Assembly: GCA_963921935.1 (NCBI GenBank)
Contig: OY998177.1
Span: forward strand, 22,901,926 to 22,965,925
DNA length: 64,000 nt
Reading direction: 5' to 3'
From: Galeruca laticollis
Taxonomy: Eukaryota; Arthropoda; Insecta; Coleoptera; Chrysomelidae
Part shown: positions 21,885 through 33,146 of the stretch, one piece after another
Position numbering within the stretch: position 1 is the first letter of the stretch
Layout of the letters: each line of letters starts with the position of its first letter
Program-made: the position numbers and the translations under genes
The notes under the pieces: model-generated
What the model was told of the DNA's origin: nothing
Database searches by the model: none
Seen by the model: only the letters and a program-made list of their open reading frames with translations

Positions 21885-22875
21885 ATCAAGGAGCCCTTGC
21901 TAGACACCTGGAAGTCCTCAAGATTTCAATTCGAACGGAATTTACGCCTTCAAATTGAAATATCACAAGAGCCCTGGCTAGACATCTGGAAGTCTTCGAT
22001 ATTTCAACCGAAACGCAAATTAGGGAATCGGGACGGGGTACTGACGGTTGAAATCCGGGAATTAAAATCTCAAGGAGCCCTGGCTAGACACCGGGAAGTC
22101 TTCGATATTTCAACCGAAACTCAAATCAGGGAATCGGGACGGTATACTGACGGTTGAAATCTGGGGATTAAAATATCAAGGAGCCCTGGCTAGACATCTG
22201 GAAGTCCTTAAGATTTCAATTTAAACGAAATATACGTCTACTAATTAAAATATCAAAAGAGCCCTGGCTAACACCTGGAAGTCTTTGATATTTCAACCGA
22301 AACGCAAATCAGCGAATCGGGCCGGGATACTGACGGTGGAAATCCGGGAATTAAAATATCGAGGAGCCCTGGCTAGACACCTGGAAGTCCTTAAGATTTC
22401 AATTTAAACGGAATATACGTCTACTAATTAAAACATTAGGAGAGCCCTGGCTAGACACATGGAAGTCTTTGATATTTCAACCGAAACGCAAATCAGGGAA
22501 TCGGGCCGGGATACTGACGGTGGAAATCCGGGAATTAAAATATCGAGGAGCCCTGGCTAGACACCTGGAAGTCCTTAAGATTTCAATTTAAACGGAATAT
22601 ACGTCTACTAATTAAAACATCAAGAGAGCCCTGGCTAGACACCTGGAAGTCTTTGATGTTTTAACCGAAACGCAAATCAAGGAATCGAGACGGGATACTG
22701 ACGGTTGAAATCCGGGAATTAAAATATCAAGGAGCCCTGGATAGACACCTGGAAGTTCTCAAGATTTCAATTTAAACGGAATATACGTCTACTAATTAAA
22801 ATATCAAAAGGGCCCTGGCTAGACAACTGGAAGTCTTTGATATTTCAACCGAAACGCAAACTAGGGAATCGGGTT
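21885..22875. repeat. Dimeric satellite, about 183 bp unit
   Basis: The sentinel GGGAATCGGG(A/C)CGG recurs near 22025, 22130, 22315, 22497 and 22681, the last three steps being close to 183 bp. Each unit has two related halves that both begin GAGCCCTGGCTAGACACCTG. One continues AAGATTTCAATTTAAACGGA, the other GATATTTCAACCGAAACGCA. This is a two-monomer higher-order unit of about five copies. Confidence 0.9.
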
Positions 22876-22914
22876 AACACTCAATAAAATATTGTCGAGA
22901 TTTTAAATGTACTG

Positions 22915-23355
22915 TTTCTCGATATATTTTTGATATATTACAAAACCATTAACCCTTGCAGTAAAAATGAAATGTCTAATATTCGAATAAATTCGAAATA
23001 GGAGTTCAAGTACCTATTGAAAAGACAACTTTTATTATAATTTTCAAATATTCTTACCTTCACAGTTATCGCTTCAACATTTTTATTTTTAAAAAGGAAA
23101 ACTGGGAAAAAATTACTCAAAACATTCAAAAGAAACGGTTAACAGTTCGATTTCTGCTATATCACAAAACCACTAATGCTTATAGTAAAATGAAATATCT
23201 AATATTTTTATAAATTAAAATTAGAAATGCAAATATCTATTGAGAAGACCATTTATTTTATAATTTTCAAATATTCTGACCATCACAGTTATCGCTTCAA
23301 CTTTTGTTAAAACTCGAAAAAAAACTACTTAAAACAACTACAAGAAACGGTAAAT
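22915..23355. repeat. Tandem duplication of about 225 bp
   Basis: Two diverged copies (about 22918-23140 and 23145-23355) share TCACAAAACCA/TTACAAAACCATTAA, ATAATTTTCAAATATTCT and TCACAGTTATCGCTTCAAC. It borders the satellite on its right side. Confidence 0.8.
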
Positions 23356-23579
23356 AAATTGATTGAATTGCTTACAGTCGGAGCGTTGTTCTACTGCTAG
23401 CGGTCAGAACTCGGGACTCGATACAACTCTTCTTTCTACTATATCACCTACCAGGTTTTAAACTGCTTTCCCCTCTGTCCGCTAGTTCGACATGCGCGCT
23501 CCTTACTCTGTATCCCGCGGTATGGGTAAACATAATTTCTACCATCGGATCGCAGTCAAAATTTGAAATTTTCAAATAA
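23356..23579. other. Short unique spacer between repeats
   Basis: Less AT-rich than its surroundings, with no frame. Confidence 0.4.
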
Positions 23580-24045
23580 AAATCCGGAATGAATATTTCA
23601 TATCAAAGTAATTTCTACATATATAACGGGATGTAAGCAATATTGAATAACAGTAGATTCGGAAACTTAAAATCAATAATAACAAGAAAGAAACTTCGTT
23701 ACATCTAGAAGGAATATTTCATATCTGAGTAATTTCTAAATATATAACGGGTTATAAGTAATATTAAATAAAAGTGAGTTCGGAAACTCAAAATCAATAA
23801 TAACAAGAAAGAAACTTTGTTACATTCGGAATGAATATTTCGTATCAAAGTAAATTCTACATATATAACGGATTATAAATAATATTAAATAAAAGTCAAT
23901 TCGGAAACTTAAAATGATTAGTAACGAAAAAAAAACACTTCGTTACATCTTCAATTAATATTTGATATCGAAGTAATTTCTACATACATAACGGTTAAAT
24001 AATATTAAATAAAAGTAAATTCGAAAACTTAAAATTATTAGTTCG
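23580..24045. repeat. Tandem repeat, about 121 bp unit, four copies
   Basis: GAATGAATATTTC(A/G)TATC, TTTCTACATATATAACGG and TTCGGAAACTTAAAAT recur about every 121-123 bp, with divergence increasing to the right. Confidence 0.85.
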
Positions 24046-24047
24046 TT

Positions 24048-24048
<1 letters not shown>

Positions 24049-24098
<50 letters not shown>
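24049..24098. repeat. (AT)n microsatellite
   Basis: About 25 near-perfect AT dinucleotides directly follow the last copy of the 121 bp repeat. Confidence 0.95.
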
Positions 24099-24104
<6 letters not shown>

Positions 24105-24863
24105 CTTAATTATTATTGTTAACGTTTGGTTATTATGAATTATTAATTTTTGTTTGCCCGGTATATTATAAATTTTCAAAATAGGTCATAAAATAATTAT
24201 ATCTTGCATGAGAAACTTTATGATCTCAAAGTAGGGTTCATATGTTAAAACAAAACGATTTCAATTTCAATTATAGTCGCCAAAATAAAATAAAATCCTT
24301 GCATTTAAATAAATAAAAAATTTTGATCAAAGGAAATACTTGCTTTTATTTCCTAATAAAATCCTAGAGACGGTCCTGTATGCTCGATTTCAAACCCCTC
24401 CAACGATTTAAAAATGTCTGGTCAATACTGCCAACTGCTGAATATAGATGCAGCAATCATCAAGAAATGAAGCTTCTCCACAATATAATTTCAAGTCTTT
24501 CAAATGGAAAAACGTTATTTGATATTTTTAAAACAAATACATCATTATTTTACAAAAAACTCATGAAAACAAACTATCTATGATGATCATTCATTCAACA
24601 AAGCATACACACAAATGAAATATTATTATTATGTGTGATTACAAAATAGGTGATATTATATACACATTTGAAAACGAATCATGTTATAAATTGTCTATGA
24701 AATAAAGATGGCGAAAATAATGATGGTTAGAATATATGAAATATCAAATTTCAAATCTTTGCACAATACAAGTAAGTTTATTCAACCTTTTTTTATATGA
24801 ATGAAATAGTTTTAAATACCTGTTCACTCTTTCATACTAATACACCTCAATAATTGTTTTTAG
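24099..24863. other. AT-rich noncoding
   Basis: The only frame of note (24380-24583, +) has no recognisable motif. Nothing else is seen. Confidence 0.35.
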
Positions 24864-24962
24864 ATTACCTCCTGGAAAGCCAAACAGCCTGTCGTGCTCG
24901 GATAACAGCTAAAGTTGATCTTACATTTCATCCACATCGATACATTTTAAAAGGAATTACAT
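24864..24962 (+). CDS. Weak candidate terminal exon, unrecognised
   Basis: It follows an acceptor-like TTGTTTTTAG (24854-24863). One frame reads YLLESQTACRARITAKVDLT, then FHPHRYILKGIT and TAG. Residue composition is protein-like in an AT-rich setting, but no family is recognised and no partner exon was found. Confidence 0.15.
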
Positions 24963-27900
24963 AGTCCAGTCCGTCCAGAAATGTATGGTGGAGACACCAT
25001 TCCCACAATACAATATTTTACTTGGTTATATAAAATGAAATCTTACGGTCAGTAACCTATAATTTCTATCAATTATTTGTCAAATCTAGGTTTGTCTACT
25101 TGATTTATAAATCTGTTGCTTTACATTTAAGAATAATGCATTTCTTTTATAGTTACCACTCCAAAATGCTGCTTTTACAGAAGTTTGAATTATTTTTCTA
25201 AAAATTTTGCCTTTCACCCATTCACCTTTACCAAAAAGAATTCTACCTAGTGAATAGTGTATATTATCAACAAATTTTTCTATTAAATTTTTTTCTAGTT
25301 ATTAATACGCTTGTCGCTGATAAAAATATTTCAAATCAACTCCACCAATCAAAATTGGCTATAAAAATTCTTGTTGATAAATTTCATTTCAAGTTATAAA
25401 TTGCTTCTCCATCCTTCTAGGACATTTTGTTTAAAGTCTTTGAATGATTAAATCTTATATATTACTTCCTTTAAATTATATTCCGGAATATTTAGAAATT
25501 ACAGCTCTTTTATTTCAATTAGATCTATGCGGAATGAAAATTCATTTCACAAATGTCATACTTTATAAACTTAATGTTATTATTTGACTTTCTACCTTGA
25601 CATATATCAAATAATTACACAATGTTATCAGAAAACTCCTTTTAATATCTAATTTTTACTTTTGAAAACAAATCATAATGTTTTTACTTTTACTATGTGA
25701 GAAATAGATTGTTATAATTTATATGATGCAACGTTCAAAATTCTCTCTCTCAAAAGCTAAAATCATGTTATCTATTTCACATATGCATTTACAAAGTGTA
25801 TTCAAAATTTCCTTCATAATTCTACATTTTGACTCTTGTTTTCTTTCTCTATTGAATAATAAATGATACAGATTGTCTTCATATTTGATGATTTGAAAAA
25901 AATTAAATTCTAAAATTTTGTATTTGCTTATAGTGTGTAGTATTTCATTCCATATTATAGTATACAGAGTGTTGCCGGTTTCTTTCTATGTTAATATATA
26001 TATTGACGAAGATTACCCAAAAGAAAACTACTGATAAGATATATGAAACAGGAGAGAGAAAAAGGAGCAAAAGCTAAGATAATCGACAATACATTAAGAG
26101 GGGCCTCACGCTTTAGGAACCTGAAAACAGTTGGCACCCGTGATTCGCAACAAAATTTAGGTCATTTTGTGCACAACAAATCCAAAGAATGCAGAGAAAT
26201 TGAGTGTTGCAATTTTAACACAATATAACTTGGACCTTTGTCTTGGGGATCAGGTATTTTGGTTGAGTTCTATATTGTTATAAAAAAGATATAAGCCATT
26301 AAGTGATGGTGTGATTTTGACAGTTTTGACAATTTGTGGTCACCAATCTGGACACCAAAATCTGATCCCCAAAAGGAAGCCTAGAGAATTCGATTCTGAA
26401 AATATGAAATCTCAAATCATTGTATTTTTTGAGATTTGTTGTGCGCAAATTTTTGCAAACGAACATCTTTTTACTTTGGTTCAACCGCTCCACCGTCTTG
26501 ATGCATGACGCTGTATAGAACAATGACATAAGACGACGGTCAATTTATAGACAAATAATTTTATAACTTTCTCTATGGGTCAAATATCCTGTTCTCATAT
26601 GTTTTGTGTTCATACAAATATCCCAAATTTATAGTTTAGAGTGTATTGTATTTACAAGTGATTATAATTAAGTAATTATCATGCTAAATAAGTAAATTTG
26701 TGCTTCGTAAATGCTATTTATATTTACTCCACAAGATTGTGTTTAGTGCTTCATGCTTCCTTGCAACAAAAATGCACTTTTTGCACCTATTACACAAATA
26801 ACTACTTTTTAATGTTATTCTTATTTATTGTTGGTAAATACATCAAAGTGATTAAATATATTATGTGAGAATGATTTTGAGTTTTTGTTCTTTGGAATAA
26901 ATATATCATGTTTATACCTTATAATAGTAATTGTTATTTCGCTTAAGTCGAATTTTATTGTTGTGTTTTTCTAGACAAATATTGTTCTTCATGAGGTCAA
27001 TTCTTTCGCTTATTGTATTTGTTTGTAAATTCAGTTTTGATGCAGAGTGAGGGCATTTTATTTCAAGTAGTGCATCATCACCTACAACCCCTGAAATATT
27101 TCATCAATAAATGTATGTCATTTTATATGCAAAAAGAATTTATATCACATGGTAATTATTTGTTATGTCAAATATATTTACCATCAGGAGAAGCACCTAG
27201 AAAACCATGTTGAACATCTACCCACAATCCTCAACCAACCACCACAACATTTTGTACTTGTTCAAAAATGCTCTTAACCACTTTTTCCTTAAGAGTTCCT
27301 TACTCCATTACCTCCGTTATACAATAAGTCTTTTTAAGAACAGTTTTAACAAGAGAATGACAAGGTGTATTTGTTTTTCTATTAACAACCTGTCCAAAGA
27401 TTTTATAATAAATTAGGATGGTTATCCACTTTTTAGCTTGCCTTAGCCTATGCACCATAGGTAATAGTAATTGTTGAATAAAATTAATGAACGAAAAAGG
27501 TAACATTATATTTTAAAAATCTTTGAACCATAAATATTTTAAAACTTTGTCTAGCCAATGGTCAAAATTTCCTTGCAAATTGTTTGATTATATAAGCATT
27601 TCAAAGAATCAAAGTAAATAAGAAACCAAATTATTATTAAAGGATCACTTAGTAATAGACTTAGTTGTTGATATTAAAAAAAAATTGTAAAACAAAGGAC
27701 GACTAAAAAGTTAATTTTGTCTACTTGTTGCACATCGGGGGCTGTAACGAGTTATACAGATAGGTTTTCTTTTCTAAAAACCATTTTTTTGTGTTTTTCT
27801 TGCTGAAAAAACGTAAAAACAAATAAAAAAAATACAAAATTCCAAATTTTTTTTGGGTAAACCTATACTTTTCTTTCATATTGGATGGGTTGGATGGAAA

Positions 27901-29699
27901 AGTAATAATACCAGTAATGTATTATACAAAAACAAAAAAAATATTTACCATTCAGGTAATCACACATATGTGTATCTGTCATGGAAAAAAGAGAATGAAC
28001 CAACTATTTTTTTGTATAATGAAGGAAAAATGTTTCAGTTTCAATCTCCACAACACATATGATCAATCTTTGCAAACAAGGTAGAAGCAAAATTGTACAT
28101 GTTGATTGTATGTTTGATTTTGTACTGTATATATCGATCTCCCCACAATATATACATTATTATTTGTCATTACAGATCTTTCGCTTCAAATTTTTTATTA
28201 GTTGTTATAGTTGCTTTGTGAGTTTTTTAAACAATTGCTATTTTAAATTTGAATTCCTCACTGTACCTTACTTTCCTCTTACTATTAAATGTAAAGCATT
28301 GTATTACAAGTAAATATTTCTTTGTATAATGAATTTGGAAACTCTTTGTTTATATTATTTGTTTCTAGATAAAATTGAATATATGTACATATGTAGTTGA
28401 AAAAAGAGCCTACATGTCAAATAAAATTGAAAGCAACCAACAGGTACTCTGAAACTGATACAAATATGATTAGATTGAGGCAAAGTTGTGTCATGACGTT
28501 CTGTGTTTTCAGACTAAATGGCCTATTGTAAATCATGTAAATTTGCAACCTTTCTGCAGTTAATTTTCTTAGCATGAAACAAATAAAAATTTATAATCAT
28601 GAAAACATTTTATCATGTTAATATAAATGGTACAAATTTTGAAAGGTAGAATGTTTTTAAAGTATGTATATTTTTCTTCCATTCTCAATTTCTAGCAATT
28701 TCCGCAATGCTGTCGCTTGGTATCCATATTAATCAATAGCACATGTCCTTTCATGCAGTATGTAATGCACCTTGTATCAGGTTATATTAGTTATATTTTT
28801 CAATTATCACTATTATATATTCATCAAAATGAATTATGCAATTCTTGTCTTTTGAGAGCGGTTTTGATTTTTCTTCATTCAGATACTTCAAAGGTCAGTT
28901 CACTTCAATTGAGCATTTTTCGCTTTCCACTAACAAACCCATATAATCATTAAAACAGTGTTTCAAGAGAATGTTGAAAGATGGTTTGATGATACTAGAA
29001 CAAACCATCAATAGTATTTATCTCACATTTTCACATTAATCAAAAAATCCAGTAAACATAACCTCAAACATAGCTTTTAAAATTAAATAATACGGATGGC
29101 AGGATAATTTACATTATCATAACTATAATTTTTGATATCGGGTCGATACGATTACGTACTTTTTAACAATTTATTCCTTTCAAAAACATTTATGTAACTC
29201 TTAAATTATCAAAAATCTACACAAAGGAGAATGATGTCAACAAATTTTGTTTGGATCCGTGTATATAATATTCTCTTATCTATGCACAGGTGTACTGTGG
29301 TTTGGATGCAACATAAAAAACAGAGATAAGGTTTCTGTGCTCACAAATATTTGAAATCAAAACATTCGAACAGAGATGCGTTTCTTTGAAACGTCAAGAG
29401 TGGAAAGACAGAGAGAGAAAATATGTTGAATAAGTAAAAGCCGATTCAGTACTACTATCGACATCTATCGTAAATATTTTGTACCAAATAATTACTAAAC
29501 TAGTAACTAGTATTGTGTAGGTTTTTAGGTTTATATACCTGTGAGGAGGCCCCTCTTAATGATAAATGATAACGTATATAGTCTAAAATAAGTAGAAGAA
29601 AGGAAGAATTAATTAGAAATATATACATGAAGGAATAAATCAACATATAAGAAACATAACGAAACTAATCCGAAAACTTTGAATACAATTTTCAGCGAT
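24963..29699. other. Long AT-rich stretch without recognised genes
   Basis: Apart from the foldback repeat at 26167-26455, no transposase, RT or cellular motif was recognised on either strand in about 4.7 kb. Frames are short and low-complexity. It may be intron. Confidence 0.4.
26167..26455. repeat. Imperfect foldback repeat, MITE-like
   Basis: TTTGTGCACAACAAATC at 26167 faces GATTTGTTGTGCGCAAA at about 26438-26454. Further in, CTTGGGGATCAG (about 26241) faces CTGATCCCCAA (about 26362). The halves form an imperfect hairpin of about 290 bp with a short loop. Confidence 0.55.
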
Positions 29700-30716
29700 A
29701 AAAGCTTTAATCAACTAAGAGGTAAATAAAGTCGAAACTCACGAGAATAAAACTCGATTTGGAAAAATACGATTTTGAAATACGGTGTGTCAAAGGTGCA
29801 GCGAACTACGCAGATAGTATATCAAGAATATCCATAGAATAACTCAAGGATTTATACATAAATAATTCACATGTCTTGGCAATCACAAGAGCACACACGC
29901 GCAAGGAGAACGCTCAGTCAAGAAAGGATCTGAGGAAACACGAAGGAACAAAGGAAGAAAGAATAGAAAAACCCCTCAGTAATAGAAGTTTCAAATAATC
30001 TTGAGGCAAATAAATGACCAATTTTGCACTTTGAAAATAACCGTATCTCGTTAAGGATGAGCATTCGTATCAAAAATGAATTGAAATTTTGTGAAGCCTT
30101 ATTTACCGGAATAAACAACTTCGACCTAGGACGAACGTTGGAAAAGCTTGAGGAGCTATCGGTAAAATTTGAAGTAGAAAGAATGAAAATATACGCAAAT
30201 GATGATATATTCAAAAAGTGCACAATACAAAAATTTATAGAAGAAGAGAAAAAAAGGTTAAAAAATATACAAGTATGTATATGCGAAGTACCAAAAACGG
30301 TACAGCACAAAGAAGAGATCCAAAAGATTCTACAAAGATATCACAATGATCCAATGTTTGGAGGACATGTAGGAAACAATAGATTAAAGAAACTAGGAGC
30401 AAATTTTAGGTGGAAAAACATAGAGAAAGATGTAAGGAAGTATGTAAAGAATTGTCATGAATGCCAAATGAATAAAGCAAAACTTAGTCATACGGAAAGA
30501 TTCGTCATCACAGACACATCTATAAATCCGTTTGATATTATTCACATATACACAATAGGTCCTTTTGTAGAAAGTTACAACGAGAATCGTTATTGTATTA
30601 CAATATTATGCGAACTAACCAAATACGCTGTCATGATACCGGTCAGGAACATAGCAATTCAAAATCTCATATTTTTGTTGACCCATATGCTCAATAGTTG
30701 GAAATTTCTAAATTGA
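29700..30716 (+). pseudogene. Gypsy-like pol fragment: end of RNase H and integrase
   Basis: Near 29757-29840 a frame reads LEKYDFEIRCVKGAANYADS followed by ISRIS, the end of RNase H. The open frame 30024-30716 then carries an H2C2 finger (YHNDPMFGGHVGNN ... KYVKNCHECQMNKAKLSHTE) and the start of the integrase core (NPFDIIHIYTIGPFVESYNE, ITILCELTKYAVMIPV). The first catalytic Asp of the core is Tyr here (IYTIGPF for IDTIGPF), and the frame is truncated soon after. It is a dead fragment on the opposite strand to the other gypsy copies. Confidence 0.65.
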
Positions 30717-31361
30717 TTAAACTCAGGAAATTTCATTGCTCGAGTTCTGTTTAATATTACAAATGCATCAAATAAGCTTCAGAAACAGAATTATATTAAG
30801 AGTAGTTTCTATCAAAATCCTCTTTCTTGTTAGTTCGACCCTTCAGCAGCCTTTGGTAAATTATGTCAATAGGGATCGTCCTAGATAAGAGCTGGGCTTT
30901 CACTACGTGAACATCAGCAAGAACAGCATGAGTTTGGTTATAAAATTTGACTATACAGGATTGGCCGCTTTATATCTAAACTAAATACGAAGGAGGACAT
31001 AACATTTAAAGAGCTTCTAGAAGTGGTTTCATATTTACAAGTACTTGAAATTTTCCATATAATCTACCTCAATTGTTTGCAATTTTTATTTAATTTATAT
31101 AGAGCGTTTCAATGGAAACTATCCATTCAATATTATTCTGATGGCGTCACTTTTATAAAAACATGGAAATATACGTCTTTTTTATCAATTCTACGCGTTA
31201 TATATCACCCCCCTCTTCCATAACCCTTCAGTTTTTTTGAATGGAACACTGTATATTTTTTAATTTTGTGATCCTCCCATCAATGGAATTACCGATAATT
31301 TCAATTCACTTATAGAAAGAGTACCATTCTTATCACATTAGTATAACAGTAATAAATTATT
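30717..31361. other. Noncoding; decayed transposon DNA likely
   Basis: No frame. AATGGAACACTGTATATTTT near 31240 resembles the ends of mariner-type elements (GGAACACCCTGTAT), consistent with the transposase remnant just to the right. Confidence 0.3.
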
Positions 31362-31520
31362 TTATTTGGTGTAAAAATTGACTCTCATTGGTTGCCAATA
31401 ATGCAAGCGAGTGACATAAATTTTAGTTTTCAGATATCCCCATAAGAGAAGTCTAGGGGGTTTAATTGGATAATGTAGGTGGTCATTATTATTAAAAATA
31501 TTCTTTATTCTATATGTTGT
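31362..31520 (-). pseudogene. Remnant of a mariner/IS630-type transposase
   Basis: The minus strand reads PPRLLLWGYLKTKIYVTRLH. In related transposases this segment is SPDLTPLDYFLWGYLK, with the last catalytic Asp, then a VYVTR-like tail. The Asp region is lost. It belongs to the same broad group as the longer element at 53850-56232. Confidence 0.45.
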
Positions 31521-31829
31521 ATCCCTTTCACAATAATCAGGCAAATAATGTGGGCCGGTGCTATGGCAATTTTTCTTCATATTGAGTGTATTGTCTACTT
31601 GTTATCTATGGCTCCCTACCGAAGCATTATCCGTAGGTTTTTTTTGTTTACAATAACTTTGTCCCGTGGTATGTTTATGACTCCTAGAAGATTTTGGCTG
31701 TGTTTTACCTGTAAATTAGCTGATAAACAAGGCTTCAGAAATGATACGGGGAGTAGTTTTCGAGAAATCAACATGACTGACGTTGATTATATTTGAGTTA
31801 ATTTATTTATTTGTTCGGATTGATTTACA
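31521..31829. other. Noncoding, nothing recognised
   Basis: A 105-codon plus-strand frame (31479-31796) has no motif and overlaps the remnant above; it is treated as chance. Confidence 0.35.
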
Positions 31830-33142
31830 CATTGTGTGTTGATATAGGTTTGGCGTTCATCAATCTTGTTATGTAATTAACGTGCCTTGCAGAACCCTAC
31901 ACCCGCTATCTCGGGTGTTATGAAGTCTTTGATAGTAGTTGTATCGGCTTTGTCATGTAACCAAGGATTTTTGGGTAATCTGGAGTAGCAGTTGTGTTTG
32001 ATTGTCATCCGTAAACACTTGTTCTGAACCAACTACAGGGAGTGGAAATTGTGTTTTGTCCCGTTGAAATGAACAGGGGCTGCGTACATAAGTATTGGTC
32101 TAATAATGTAGTATTTTGTTGTGACTTGTTAAGTTGCTGTGTGTGCAAATGAGTGCATATAGTTTGCTCATCGGAATCTTGGTTTCGTGTACTTGTTGCA
32201 TATATTGTGTGTTGCCTTGAACAGTATAACTTGAGTATTTTAGGATGTTACTGGGCTTATTAAATTGTCCACCTTCACAAAGCTTTGATAGACATGATGT
32301 GTTTTTTAGCTATTCTCCTGAGTTACATATACTCTGTTTTGGATGCGTTGATAGCTAATTTGTGTTCGAGTAAATATGGTGAGATTATTCGGTTTATGTG
32401 TGTTTGTACGGATTCCAATGCTTGGTCTGAATTTTGTGCTGTGGCTAGAAAACAAGTGTCCTGGGTAAATAGGGAGTATAGCAAAGGTGATAATACAGAG
32501 CCTTGAGGAACTCCAGCTTGGATCGAGTACAGTCTGTCTGTGTAATTATCAATTTTAGAATGAAATTCGCTCTTGGTTAGATAGGAATTTAATATTTTAA
32601 TTAAGTAATCAAGGATTTCAAGATTTATCAGTTTGTTCATTAAACCCTCGAGCCATACGGAGTCAAAGGCATTCTGTATATCTAATGTGACCATGATGAA
32701 TTTGTTTTTTCTTTGAGAACCATCCCTGATGTAATTAATTACTCGGATTATTTATGCTACTGTGCTGTGGCCGCTTCTCAATCCGTATTGCTCGGACGGT
32801 ATAATGTTTTGTTTTCGAAAAAAATGTCTTAATCTGAATAAAATTATTCTTTCAGTCACCTTTGCTATATTGTTTAGAAGGGATATTGGCATATAGATAT
32901 AGACATAACATGGCTGTTTATTGGCTTTGATGATGGGGATGACATTGGCTATCTTGAGCATATCGGGATATTGACCCGTTTTGATAATATGTTTAGTTAT
33001 ATGTGTTAGTTGTACTATAGCTTTTTGGGAATGTTTTTAAGTAAAATGTTGTGTATGGTGTCTGACCTGGGGGTTGTTTTATTTTTCAGTTGTTGTATTG
33101 TGTTGTATATTTCGATGCATGTTGTTGTTAAATTTTTTGTGT
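31830..33142 (-). pseudogene. LINE B reverse transcriptase and C-terminal region
   Basis: Above 32961 a frame gives IYNTIQQLKNKTTPRSDTIH and LLKNIPKK. Then come IIKANKQPCYVYIYMPISLL, RLRHFFRKQNIIPSEQYGLR and SGHSTVA (32752-32961). Next are MVTLDIQNAFDSVWLEGLMN, AGVPQGSVLSPLLYSLFTQD and HKLAINASKTEYM (32323-32694). Below 32285 the C-terminus continues (IIRPILMYAAPVHFNGTKHN, NKCLRMTIKHNCYSRLPKNP). These are RT domains of Jockey-type LINEs. The YADD box falls in a deletion or frameshift near LFTQDTCFLATA, so the active site is damaged. Confidence 0.75.
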
Positions 33143-33146
33143 TTAA

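Noticed and set aside
21897..22157. 86-codon plus-strand frame
   Set aside because: It lies entirely in the 183 bp satellite and repeats with it; not a gene.
24380..24583. 67-codon frame
   Set aside because: No motif and no splice or start support.
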